64,000 nt of DNA from positions 147,903-211,902 of the forward strand of contig JADJZB010000025.1 in NCBI GenBank assembly GCA_016719485.1. Direction: 5' to 3'. Within the stretch, counting starts at the first letter, position 1. The number at the start of each line of letters is the position of its first letter. Under the pieces are notes generated by a model that was not told the origin of the DNA, did no database searches, and saw only the letters and a list, made by a program, of their open reading frames with translations. Positions 25,255 to 33,142 of this stretch are shown in pieces. The DNA is from Holophagales bacterium (GTDB taxonomy: Bacteria > Acidobacteriota > Thermoanaerobaculia > UBA5066). Both the position numbers and the translations under genes were made by a program.

Positions 25255-26576
25255 GAGACTCCCCCCTCGGTGGACCAGGACCGCTCGGGAGACCAGATTC
25301 CGGCCTCGGTCCGCGGCGAGTCGACGCGGAACCGGCATGCCCCGCGCCAGTAGTCGTAGGGCGTTCCGTTGCGCGCGTGGACCGCGACGTCGATCAGGTA
25401 GGTGCCGGGGCCGAGGTCGCAGCTCCCGATCGTGAGCCGGACCCGCGCCGGCCCGTCGAACGCGCCGGGCATGAGCCCGTCGATCTCGGTGTTGGTGCCG
25501 TGAACGCAGACGTCCTCCGGCGTGAAGAGGCCGACGCCGAAGACGAAGTCGGAGAGGGGGCGCGCGGGGGTCGCCTCGATCTCGACCGTGACGGGCTCTC
25601 CCGTCCGGAACGCGTAGCGCTCGTCGCCGGCGACCCCGAGGAGCCGGACACCGTCGATCGTCGCCGACCGGTCTCCCCAGCGGCGGGCCCTCTCGGCCGG
25701 CGGGGCTTCGACCTCGTTCGCGGTCTCGGGCGCCGGGCCGGGCGCCGGGGCGGCCTCCTCGGCCCGGAGCGTCTCCTGCTCCACGGCGTGCTCGGCGAGG
25801 AGGCGCGTCCCCTCGCCCGCGGACACATCCAGCCTGTATGCGGCGAGCATCTCGCGCGGCTCGGCGAGCCCCGCGACCCTTCCTCCGGAAAGGTAGAGGA
25901 CGCGATCGCAGAGCTCCTCGACGAGGACGAGCGAGTGGGAGACGAAGAAGATCGTCTTTCCCCTCGCGGAGAACTCCTTGATCGTGTCGAGGCAGCGCCG
26001 GGCGAACGCCTCGTCGCCCACCGCGAGGACCTCGTCGACGACGAGGACCTCGGGGTCGACGTGAACCGCGACGGCGAACCCGAGCCTCACGTACATCCCG
26101 GACGAGTAGGTCTTCACCGGCTCGTCGATGAACTCCGAGAGCCCGGAGAACTCGATGATCGACGGGAGCTTGCGCTCGATTTCGCGGCGCGTCAGGCCGA
26201 GCATGACGCCGTTGATGACGACGTTCTCGCGCCCCGAGATCTCCGGGTGGAAGCCCGCGCCGAGCTCGATGAGGGCCGACACCTTGCCGTCGACGCGGAG
26301 CGTCCCGGAGGTCGGCTTGAAGAGGCCGGCGACGAGCTTGAGGAGCGTCGACTTCCCCGAGCCGTTCGCCCCGATGACGCCGAACGTCTCGCCGCGCCGC
26401 ACGTCGAACGAGACGCCCGACAGCGCCGAAACCGTCTCCGACGGCTCGAGAACCTTTCCGAAGCCCCGCCCGAGGAGCGCCGACTTCAGCGTCCCGAACG
26501 CCCGGGTCCGGCCCCACCGCCGGTAGACCTTCGAGAGGTCGCGCGCCTCGACGGCGACGGGAGAGCGCGCGCTCAG
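25239..26576 (-). CDS. wzt: O-antigen/teichoic-acid-type ABC exporter ATPase with C-terminal carbohydrate-binding domain (Wzt), apparent CTG start
   Basis: About 445 residues. The ATPase half has Walker A GANGSGKST (about residues 70-78), the exporter-type signature YSSGMYVRLGF, and VLVVDEVLAVGD. Residues about 300-440 are a Wzt C-terminal beta-domain (TIDGVRLLGV, FGVGLFTPEDVCVHGTN, GPGTYLIDVAVHARNG) that selects the finished polysaccharide. No ATG/GTG/TTG occurs at the right place: the frame crosses into the permease gene, and a CTG at 26576 gives a CTGA overlap with the wzm stop and has GGAGG four bases upstream. Works with the permease just upstream to export a lipid-linked glycan. Confidence 0.9.
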   Translation of the reverse strand: MSARSPVAVEARDLSKVYRRWGRTRAFGTLKSALLGRGFGKVLEPSETVSALSGVSFDVRRGETFGVIGANGSGKSTLLKLVAGLFKPTSGTLRVDGKVSALIELGAGFHPEISGRENVVINGVMLGLTRREIERKLPSIIEFSGLSEFIDEPVKTYSSGMYVRLGFAVAVHVDPEVLVVDEVLAVGDEAFARRCLDTIKEFSARGKTIFFVSHSLVLVEELCDRVLYLSGGRVAGLAEPREMLAAYRLDVSAGEGTRLLAEHAVEQETLRAEEAAPAPGPAPETANEVEAPPAERARRWGDRSATIDGVRLLGVAGDERYAFRTGEPVTVEIEATPARPLSDFVFGVGLFTPEDVCVHGTNTEIDGLMPGAFDGPARVRLTIGSCDLGPGTYLIDVAVHARNGTPYDYWRGACRFRVDSPRTEAGIWSPERSWSTEGGVSWART

Positions 26577-27379
26577 ACGGCCTCCGGGAAGGAGTCGCGG
26601 AGGCGGTCGAAGAACGCCCACCCGATGGCGAAGGCGACGAGCGAGATCCCCGCGGCGGCCGCCCACGTCCCCGGCGGCGAGAACCTGCCGTAGAAGAGGG
26701 CGTCGTGCCAGCCGGAGAAGAGGGGCGCGAGGGGATTCAGGGCCAGCAGTCCGGTGATCCGCCCCTTCGGGAGGTCCTTCAGCGAGTAGAGGATCGGCGT
26801 CGCGAAGAACAGGACGGAAAGGACGGTCTGCAGGAGGTCCTTCACGTCGCGGAAGTGGACCGTCAGCGCGGAGAGGAAGAGAGCGATGCCGAGGAGGAGG
26901 ACGGCCTGGAGAAGCAGGAGGAGCGGCACCTGGACGAGGGCCCACCCGAGCGGGACGCGCGGGCCGAACGCACCGAACGCACCGGCGAGGAGCGCCGCGA
27001 GGAGGACCGGAAGCGCCAGGAGGAAGTGGACCCCCTGGGCGAAGACGGCGACGGCCGGCAGGACCTCCGCCGGGAAGAGGATCTTCCTGAGGAGCGCGCC
27101 GTGCGTCAGGAGCGAGGCGGCTCCGTCGGAGATCGAGGAGGAGAGCCAGTTCCACGGGAGGAGGCCGCAGAAGAGGAAGAGGGCGTACGGGGACGTCGAC
27201 GGGCTCCGGTTCGGCAGGAGGAGCTGGAAGACGACCGCGTAGACGGCCAGCATGAGGAGTGGGTTCAGGAGGGACCAGAAGAAGCCCAGGACGCTCCCGC
27301 GATAGCGCGCCTTCACCTCGCGCGCCACGAGGACGCCGACGAGCGCCCGGTGGCGCCAGAGGTCGCGGAGCCGCTCCAT
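26573..27379 (-). CDS. wzm: ABC-2 type polysaccharide exporter permease (Wzm)
   Basis: A 268-residue membrane protein with six membrane segments. It carries the ABC-2 hallmark LVAREVKARYRGSVLGFFWSLLNP at residues 17-40 and, near the end, ATPILYSLKDLP and NPLAPLFSGWHD, typical of Wzm/TagG/KpsM-like permeases. With Wzt it moves undecaprenyl-linked O-antigen or a similar glycan across the inner membrane. First gene of the wzm-wzt-arn transcript; divergent from the attE-like gene with a 76-base gap that should hold both promoters. Confidence 0.92.
   Translation of the reverse strand: MERLRDLWRHRALVGVLVAREVKARYRGSVLGFFWSLLNPLLMLAVYAVVFQLLLPNRSPSTSPYALFLFCGLLPWNWLSSSISDGAASLLTHGALLRKILFPAEVLPAVAVFAQGVHFLLALPVLLAALLAGAFGAFGPRVPLGWALVQVPLLLLLQAVLLLGIALFLSALTVHFRDVKDLLQTVLSVLFFATPILYSLKDLPKGRITGLLALNPLAPLFSGWHDALFYGRFSPPGTWAAAAGISLVAFAIGWAFFDRLRDSFPEAV
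26581..26585 (-). promoter_or_regulatory. Ribosome binding site GGAGG before the CTG start of wzt
   Basis: GGAGG inside the last codons of wzm, four bases before CTG 26576. It is the only good site near the conserved N terminus of the ATPase. Confidence 0.55.
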
Positions 27380-27455
27380 TCCGGTCGTCGATGATACGCG
27401 GCGCCGCGCGCGTCCCGACCCATCCCGCCGGAACGGGCCGGCGTATTGTCGAACG

Positions 27456-28145
27456 ATGGGCGCCAGGGTCGTCGTCGAGAGTGTCCGCAAGGCCTGGGTA
27501 CCGGTCCCGGGGGCGGGAGAGGGCGCCATTTCGGAGGCCCTCGCGGGGGTCTCGTTCTCACTCGAGCCCGGTGATTTCGTGGCCCTCCTCGGCCCCTCCG
27601 GCTGCGGCAAGTCGACCCTGCTGAACCTCCTCGGCGCGCTCGACCGTCCGACCTCGGGGCGCGTCCTCGTCGACGGCCACGACCTCGCGCTCCTCTCCGA
27701 CGCCGGACGCGACCTCTACCGGCGCCGGACGGCCGCGACGGTCTTCCAGTTCTTCAACCTCCTGCCGACGATGACGTCGCTCGAGAACGTCGCCCTGCCG
27801 CTCCTCCTCGACGGCGTACCGCCCGCGGAAGCGGACGAAAGGGCCGCGGCCGCCCTCGGGGAGGTGGGCCTCCCGGAGAAGTCTGGCGCCTTCCCCTGGC
27901 AGCTCTCCGGGGGACAGATGCAGCGGGTGGCCGTCGCGCGCGCCCTCGTCGCCAGGCCCTCGCTCCTTCTCGCCGACGAGCCGACCGGGAACCTCGACTC
28001 GCGCTCCGGGGCACGGGTCCTCGACCTCGTCTCGGACCTCGTCGCGGGGCGCGGCGTGACGATCGTCCTGGCCACGCACTCCACCGAGGCGGCGGCCCGG
28101 GCGACGCGCGTCCTCCGCCTCCGCGACGGCCTCCTCGAAGCGTGA
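27456..28145 (+). CDS. ABC transporter ATP-binding protein (LolD/MacB/AttE type)
   Basis: A 229-residue ATPase with Walker A GPSGCGKST, Q-loop TVFQFFNLLPTM, signature LSGGQMQRVAVARAL, Walker B LLLADEPTGNLDS and the switch His in LATHS. The TVFQFFNLLPTMT stretch is characteristic of the LolD/MacB subfamily, which couples to FtsX-type permeases for lipoprotein release or mechanotransmission rather than solute passage. The stop overlaps the permease start as GTGA. Together with the permease and AttH-like gene downstream it forms an attEFGH-type operon. Confidence 0.9.
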   Translation: MGARVVVESVRKAWVPVPGAGEGAISEALAGVSFSLEPGDFVALLGPSGCGKSTLLNLLGALDRPTSGRVLVDGHDLALLSDAGRDLYRRRTAATVFQFFNLLPTMTSLENVALPLLLDGVPPAEADERAAAALGEVGLPEKSGAFPWQLSGGQMQRVAVARALVARPSLLLADEPTGNLDSRSGARVLDLVSDLVAGRGVTIVLATHSTEAAARATRVLRLRDGLLEA

Positions 28146-30736
28146 GCCGCGTCGCGCCCCTCTTCGGGCCGCTCCTCTTCCGCCCCCTCCGGCGCGACCG
28201 GCTGCGCTTCGCCCTCACCGTCGCCGGGATCGCCGTCGGCGTGGCGACGATGGCCGCGATCCTCCTCGCGAACGCCTCGGTCCTCGCCTCCTTCTCCGCG
28301 ACGGTCGACGTCGTCGCCGGAAAGGCCGGCCTGACGGTCCTCGCCGACGGCCCCGGCATCCCCGAAGAGACGCTCGAGCGGCTCTCCTGGCTCCGGGCGC
28401 GCGGCGTCACGGTCGTCCCCGCCGTCGTCGCGACGGCCGCGCTGCAGGGGGGAGACGGCGACGTCGTCGAGATCCTCGGCATCGACCCGGTCACCGACCC
28501 CGCGGTCCGCGATTACCGCTTCGCCTCGCGGCTCGATGCCGAAGAGACGACCCTCGGCCGCCTCTTCGCGGTCTTCCAGCGGAACTCCGTCCTCGTGCCC
28601 GCCCCGCTCGCAGAGCGGCTCGGCCTCACGGAGGGATCGGAGCTCGGCGTCTTCGCCGGCGGCGCCGTCCGGCGGCTCCGCGTGGCCGGAATCCTCCGGC
28701 TCGAAGGGGCCGCCCGTGCGGCCGCCGGGTCGGTCGTCTTCGCCGACATCGCCACGGCCCAGGAGCTCTTCTCCCGCGAGGGGCTCCTCGACCGGATCGA
28801 CCTCGTCCTTCCCGAAGGCCTGAACGACGCCGACCGCGCCGCTCTCGAAGAGTCGGTGCGGGACTCGCTCCCCCCCGGCGTGACCGTCGGCCGCCCCGAG
28901 CGGCGGACGGCGACGGTCGACCGGATGGTCCGCTCCTTCCGCGTGAACCTCACGGCGCTCGGCCTCATCGCGCTCCTCGTCGGGACCTATTTCGTCTACA
29001 GCACGCTCTCCATCTCGGTCCTGAGGCGCCGGACCGACATCGGGACGGTCCGCGCGCTCGGAGCCTCGTCCCGATCGGTCTTCCTCGTCTTCCTGGCGGA
29101 AGGCGCCGCGCTCGGCGTCCTCGGCAGCCTCCTCGGCCTCGTTCTCGGGGCCGGCATGGCGAAGGCCGCGCTCGCCGCCGTCGGCGGGACGGCGACGGAC
29201 TTCTACCTGACACAGGCCGCCCCGTCGCTCGCCCTCGAGCCGCGGGCCCTCGCCATCGCCTTCCTCGCCGGCCTCCTCACCTCCATCCTCTCCGCCCTCG
29301 CTCCCGCCCTCGAAGCGGCCCACGTCGACCCCGCCTCGACGTTCCGGCACGGCTCCGTCGAGGCCTCGCGGCGAAGGGCCGTGAAGCCGCTCGCGATCGC
29401 GGGCGCGTTCCTCCTCCTCCTCGCCGCCCTCGCCACGCGTCCCGGGCCGGTCGGCGGCCTTCCCCTCTTCGGCTTCGCGGCGGTCTTCCTCGTCGTCGCC
29501 GGCGTCTCGCTCCTCGCCCCCTTCGCCGTCACGACGGTCGCCCGGCGCGCCGACCGGCTCGCCGTCCGCCTCCTCGGCGTCGAGGCACGCATCGCCCGCG
29601 CGAACCTCACCGGGAGCCTGTCGCGGACGGCCGTCGCCGTGGCGGCCCTCTCGATGGGGATCTCGATGATGGTCGCCGTCGCGGTGATGGTCGGCTCCTT
29701 CCGCGCCACCGTCGTCGACTGGGTCTCGCAGACGCTGAAGGCCGACCTCTTCGTCGCCCCCGAGGGAGGGCGGTCGCAGCGCGCGCTCGGCCGGCTCCCC
29801 GAGGAGGTCGTCACGCTCCTGGAGCGGGTTCCCGGCGTCGCCTCCGTCGACCCCTTCCTCTCGTTCGAGGCGACGCGGGACGGAGTCCCCTTCACCGTCG
29901 GGTCGGGCCGCTTCGCCCTCGTCGCGGCGCACGGCGACCTGCCGATGGCCGACGGGAGCGACACGCGCGAGGTCCTCGCGCGCGCTCTCTCCCGGGGCGA
30001 GGCCGTCGTCTCCGAGCCCTACGCCGTGAAGTTCGGCGTCCGTACCGGCGACCTCGTCACACTGCCCGCGGTCGACGGCCCCGTCACGCTCCGCATCGCC
30101 GGCGTCTACCGCGACTACTCGAACGATCGCGGGACGATCACGATCGACCGCACTCTCTTCCGCCGCCTCTTCCGGATGGACGGCGCGGTCAGCCTCGCAC
30201 TGCGGCTCGACCCCGCCTTATCTCCCGAGGAAGGGCGCCGCCGCATCCTCGCCGCGGCCGAGGGCCGTTTCGCGCTGCGCGTCCAGACGAACGCCTCGCT
30301 CCGCGACGCGGCCCTCGCCCTCTTCGACCGGACGTTCGCGGTGACCTACGCCCTCGAGGCGGTCGCGATCGCCGTCGCCGTCCTCGGCGTCTTCTCGACG
30401 CTCCTCGCGCTCGTCCTCGAGCGGCGGCGGGAGATCGGACTCCTGCGCGTCCTCGGCGCCTCCTCCGCCCGCATCTCCCGCGCCGTCCGGTACGAGGCCG
30501 CTGCGCTCTCCACCCTCGGCATCGCCCTCGGCGTCTTCGCAGGCGGCGCGATGGGGTGGATCCTCATCCACGTCGTCAACAAGCAGTCGTTCGGCTGGAC
30601 GATCCGGACCGACGTCCCGTGGGGCTTCCTCGCCGGGGCGCTCGCCCTCGTCGCACTCGCCACTCTATCGGCCGCAGGCCGCCCCGCCCGCCTCGCCGCC
30701 GCGACCGACGCCGCCGCCGTCCTGAAGGAGGAATAG
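28142..30736 (+). CDS. FtsX-type ABC permease, large two-FtsX-domain form (AttF/AttG-like)
   Basis: An 864-residue permease beginning at GTG 28142. It has an N-terminal membrane helix (FALTVAGIAVGVATMAAI), a periplasmic domain, a first FtsX module around residues 275-400 (STLSISVLRRRTDIGTVRALGAS), a central four-helix region, a second periplasmic domain, and a final FtsX module around 745-850 (LALVLERRREIGLLRVLGASS). The conserved rrrxxIGxxRalGas loop appears twice, showing internal duplication. Such permeases work with LolD-like ATPases. Context with an AttH-like lipocalin-type protein suggests export or processing of a lipid-like molecule. Confidence 0.88.
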   Translation: MSRVAPLFGPLLFRPLRRDRLRFALTVAGIAVGVATMAAILLANASVLASFSATVDVVAGKAGLTVLADGPGIPEETLERLSWLRARGVTVVPAVVATAALQGGDGDVVEILGIDPVTDPAVRDYRFASRLDAEETTLGRLFAVFQRNSVLVPAPLAERLGLTEGSELGVFAGGAVRRLRVAGILRLEGAARAAAGSVVFADIATAQELFSREGLLDRIDLVLPEGLNDADRAALEESVRDSLPPGVTVGRPERRTATVDRMVRSFRVNLTALGLIALLVGTYFVYSTLSISVLRRRTDIGTVRALGASSRSVFLVFLAEGAALGVLGSLLGLVLGAGMAKAALAAVGGTATDFYLTQAAPSLALEPRALAIAFLAGLLTSILSALAPALEAAHVDPASTFRHGSVEASRRRAVKPLAIAGAFLLLLAALATRPGPVGGLPLFGFAAVFLVVAGVSLLAPFAVTTVARRADRLAVRLLGVEARIARANLTGSLSRTAVAVAALSMGISMMVAVAVMVGSFRATVVDWVSQTLKADLFVAPEGGRSQRALGRLPEEVVTLLERVPGVASVDPFLSFEATRDGVPFTVGSGRFALVAAHGDLPMADGSDTREVLARALSRGEAVVSEPYAVKFGVRTGDLVTLPAVDGPVTLRIAGVYRDYSNDRGTITIDRTLFRRLFRMDGAVSLALRLDPALSPEEGRRRILAAAEGRFALRVQTNASLRDAALALFDRTFAVTYALEAVAIAVAVLGVFSTLLALVLERRREIGLLRVLGASSARISRAVRYEAAALSTLGIALGVFAGGAMGWILIHVVNKQSFGWTIRTDVPWGFLAGALALVALATLSAAGRPARLAAATDAAAVLKEE

Positions 30737-30741
30737 GCGTG

Positions 30742-31848
30742 ATGAGAACGCTCCTCGCCCTGGCGCTCCTCGCCTCGGCCGCTCCCGCACCCGCTGCAGA
30801 CCGGTTCCGCCCCCTCGACCCCAAAGCCACCGTCTCCTTTCCCCGCGACCACGGGGCCCACGACGACGCGCGCGTCGAGTGGTGGTACGTCACCGGCCAC
30901 CTGCAGGACGCCGACGGCCGCCGCTCCGGCTTCCAGCTCACCTTCTTCCGGACCGGCGTCGCGGACGAGGCGAAGGGGACGCGCACCTCCTCCTTCGCCC
31001 CGCGCGACCTCCACCTCGCCCACTTCGCCCGAACGGACGTCGACGGGAAGACGTTCCGCTATGCCGAGCGGATTCACCGCGACGGGCCCGGCGGCGCCTC
31101 CGCGCGGTCGACGCACCTCGACGTGGCGAACGAGAGTTGGAGGCTCACGGAACTGGGCGGCAAACTCCTCCTCCATGCGAGCGACCCCGCCAACGGCCGC
31201 GAGGAGACGCTGACGCTCCTGCTGACACCGCTCAAGCCTCCTGTCCTCCACGGCGAGAACGGCCTCTCGCGCAAGGCCCCCGAACCGGACGCCGTCAGCC
31301 GCTACGTCAGCTTCACCCGCCTGAAAGCCGAAGGCTGGCTCACGCGCGGCCAGACAGCCCACGCCGTCACCGGCACCGCGTGGATGGACCACGAGTGGGG
31401 CTCGGGAGCCATCGGAAAAGGAACGACGGGGTGGGACTGGTTTTCCGTCCAGCTCGAGGACGGCCGTGACCTGATGCTCTACCTCCTGCGCGGTCCCGAC
31501 GGTTCCCGCACGCTCCACTCCTCCGGCACCCTCGTCGATCGCGAAGGCCGCTCCACGCCCCTCGCGCCAACCGACTTCACCGTCGAGGTGACGGACCGCT
31601 GGACGAGCCCGCGCTCGAAGGGCGTCTACCCGGCCCGCTGGATCCTCCGCGTTCCGAAAGCCAATCTCGCCCTCGAGGTCGTCCCCCTCCTCCCCGACCA
31701 GGAGCTCGTCACCGATCGTTCGACGCGCGTCACCTACTGGGAAGGAGCCTGCGCCGTCCGCCCCCTCCCCGGCTCCGGCAGCCCCGCCGGGAGCGCCTAC
31801 GTCGAGCTGACCGGCTACGCCGGCAAGGGAGCCCTCGGCCTCTTCTGA
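30742..31848 (+). CDS. AttH/CrtC-like secreted lipocalin-fold protein
   Basis: About 368 residues with a signal peptide (LLALALLASAAPAPAA). It shows the AttH/hydroxyneurosporene-synthase-family motifs: VEWWYVTGHLQD near residue 45, FQLTFFRTG, AWMDHEWGS, DWFSVQLEDGRDLMLYLLR and YWEGACAV. This two-lipocalin fold includes CrtC hydratase and proteins encoded with AttE/F/G-type transporters. It probably binds or modifies a hydrophobic substrate in the periplasm. GGAGG at 30727-30731 serves either ATG 30742 or GTG 30739 (spacing seven); the choice alters one residue. Third gene of the operon. Confidence 0.87.
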   Translation: MRTLLALALLASAAPAPAADRFRPLDPKATVSFPRDHGAHDDARVEWWYVTGHLQDADGRRSGFQLTFFRTGVADEAKGTRTSSFAPRDLHLAHFARTDVDGKTFRYAERIHRDGPGGASARSTHLDVANESWRLTELGGKLLLHASDPANGREETLTLLLTPLKPPVLHGENGLSRKAPEPDAVSRYVSFTRLKAEGWLTRGQTAHAVTGTAWMDHEWGSGAIGKGTTGWDWFSVQLEDGRDLMLYLLRGPDGSRTLHSSGTLVDREGRSTPLAPTDFTVEVTDRWTSPRSKGVYPARWILRVPKANLALEVVPLLPDQELVTDRSTRVTYWEGACAVRPLPGSGSPAGSAYVELTGYAGKGALGLF

Positions 31849-31862
31849 CCGGCGGGGCAGCG

Positions 31863-31902
31863 ACGAGGGCACGAGAACACGAGGACACGAGGGCACGAGG
31901 GC
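31863..31902 (+). repeat. Five tandem copies of an ACGAGGGC-type octamer
   Basis: Five 8-base units in a row (ACGAGGGC, ACGAGAAC, ACGAGGAC, ACGAGGGC, ACGAGGGC). The same octamer appears inverted at 33026-33041, on the far side of the acetyltransferase. The remainder of the 343-base gap holds the palindromic element copy 1. Confidence 0.85.
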
Positions 31903-31937
31903 ACACCCGGCGCCTTTGGGTTCCGTGCTCTCAAGTC

Positions 31938-32141
31938 GCGGGCGGGAGGGGTGTCCCACGGCGGCCGCTGCGCGCGCGCGACCCGCAACGGCTCCGCTCC
32001 GCGGGCCGCCGGGGCGAGCGCAAACTCCTCGCTTCGCTCGTCGGACACGTGCGCTCGCCTGATCCGGCGACCTGCTCGCGGCAGCCGTGCGGGGCCCCGC
32101 ACGTGCTCGAAGGCCGCTCGCGGGACACCCCTCCCGCCCGC
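31938..32141 (+). repeat. Palindromic-ended ~200-bp element, copy 1
   Basis: A 204-bp segment bounded by perfect 20-bp inverted ends (31938-31957 with 32122-32141, GTGTCCC / GGGACAC at the inner edge). Inside, 32022-32065 carries a core with CTCCTCGCTTCGCTCGTC that recurs almost unchanged, inverted, in copy 2 (32852-32896). It encodes no convincing protein. It could be a MITE-like element or a structured RNA. It lies in the gap between the attH-like gene and the acetyltransferase. Confidence 0.8.
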
Positions 32142-32191
32142 TCACCATCCGCGATACGACAGATCGTCGACCGGGCGGCATACTCGAACGC

Positions 32192-32704
32192 GTGACGATC
32201 ACGCTGCGCTTTCCCGTTCCTGAAGACGCCGATCGAGTCTTCGACGCGGTCCGCGAGTCCATGGCCGAGCTGCACCCGTGGGCGCCCTGGTGTCCGCTCA
32301 CCTACGGCCTCGAGGATGCGACCACCTGGATCGCGCAGCAGCCGGCAGCCCGTGAGGCCGGCACGGCCTTCGAGTTTCTCGTCATCGGTGCCGACGGAGG
32401 CCTGCTGGGCTGCTGCGGCGTGAACCAGATCAACAAGGGATTCCGCCTCGGAAACCTCGGCTACTGGATCCGTTCCTCAGCGACCCGCCGCGGGTTCGCC
32501 ACGGAGGCCGCGCGTCAGGTCGCGGCATGGGCATTCCAGAACACCGACCTGCAGCGCCTCGAGCTCCTCGTCGCCGTCGGAAACGCCCCCAGCCAGGCGG
32601 TCGCCCTCAAGACAGGCGCCCTCCTCGAGGGTTGTCTCCGTTCCCGCTTCCTCGTTCACGGGCAGTTCCAGGACGCCTTCGTCTACTCGCTCATCCGACC
32701 GTAA
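32192..32704 (+). CDS. GNAT acetyltransferase of the RimJ/RimL type
   Basis: A 170-residue GNAT protein starting at GTG 32192 (TITLRFPVPEDADRVFDAV). It has the family pattern HPWAPWC, an IGADGGLLGCCGVNQI strand pair, LGYWIRSSATRRGFATEA with the acetyl-CoA pyrophosphate-binding RxxGxA loop, and NAPSQAVALKTGALLEG. RimJ/RimL-like enzymes acetylate protein N termini or small amines. The gene stands alone between inverted copies of a repeat element, so it may have been carried as a cargo gene. Its substrate is unknown and the flanking palindromes may shape its mRNA. Confidence 0.88.
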   Translation: MTITLRFPVPEDADRVFDAVRESMAELHPWAPWCPLTYGLEDATTWIAQQPAAREAGTAFEFLVIGADGGLLGCCGVNQINKGFRLGNLGYWIRSSATRRGFATEAARQVAAWAFQNTDLQRLELLVAVGNAPSQAVALKTGALLEGCLRSRFLVHGQFQDAFVYSLIRP

Positions 32705-32782
32705 GTCCGGCCTTAGGCCTTCAGCGCTCTCGTTCCGCAGGTCTCCCTCACGAACGCTTGAAGCGCGCCGGCCGCGGGTGGG

Positions 32783-32972
32783 GCGGTGCGTCTCGCGAGC
32801 CGCCCCCGAGCACGCCCGGGGACCCGCTCGAGTTCGCGAGGACCGGGCGGGGATCAGGCCCGCGCGCGTGTCTGACGAGCGAAGCGAGGAGTTCGCGCGG
32901 GCCCCCCGCCCGGCCGCAGCGGACTCGGAAGCGGGTCGGGCGCGCGCAGCAGGCGGCCGTGAGACGTACCGC
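32783..32972 (-). repeat. Palindromic-ended ~200-bp element, copy 2 (inverted relative to copy 1)
   Basis: A 190-bp segment whose ends pair as GCGGTGCGTCTC (32783-32794) with GAGACGTACCGC (32961-32972), 11 of 12 positions. Reversed, it aligns along its length with copy 1. At the inner stem, GTCCC/GGGAC in copy 1 has become GTCTC/GAGAC here, a compensatory pair change. This 438-base gap (32705-33142) otherwise holds the octamer repeats and a terminator. Confidence 0.78.
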
Positions 32973-33025
32973 ACCGCACGCGGCCCCCGGAGGAATCGAC
33001 GCGATTCCTGAAGTGGCTCCCCCGT

Positions 33026-33041
33026 GCCCTCGTGCCCTCGT
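33026..33041 (-). repeat. Inverted octamer repeats (GCCCTCGT)
   Basis: Two adjacent GCCCTCGT units, the reverse complement of the ACGAGGGC octamer array at 31863-31902. They mark the right flank of the inverted structure around the acetyltransferase gene. Confidence 0.7.
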
Positions 33042-33077
33042 GCCCCGGTCCGTCAGCACCGTCGCCCAAAGCAGAAA

Positions 33078-33096
33078 CCCCCGCTCGTCGCGGGGG
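33078..33096 (-). terminator. Intrinsic terminator of the M20-hfq-ricT transcript
   Basis: On the minus strand a 7-bp stem CCCCCGC / GCGGGGG with a 5-base loop is followed by TTTCTGCTTT. It lies 46 bases past the M20 dipeptidase stop. Confidence 0.8.
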
Positions 33097-33142
33097 CTTC
33101 CTTGTTCCGTTGTTCCGGGTCGTATGGAGTCCGCTCCGGGGA

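Noticed and set aside
31863..31902. CRISPR-like tandem repeats
   Set aside because: Units are 8 bases with no spacers, so it is a simple tandem repeat.
31938..32141. Short coding regions inside the palindromic elements
   Set aside because: Several frames are open on both strands but the two copies do not keep a common reading frame, and the palindromic structure explains the sequence.
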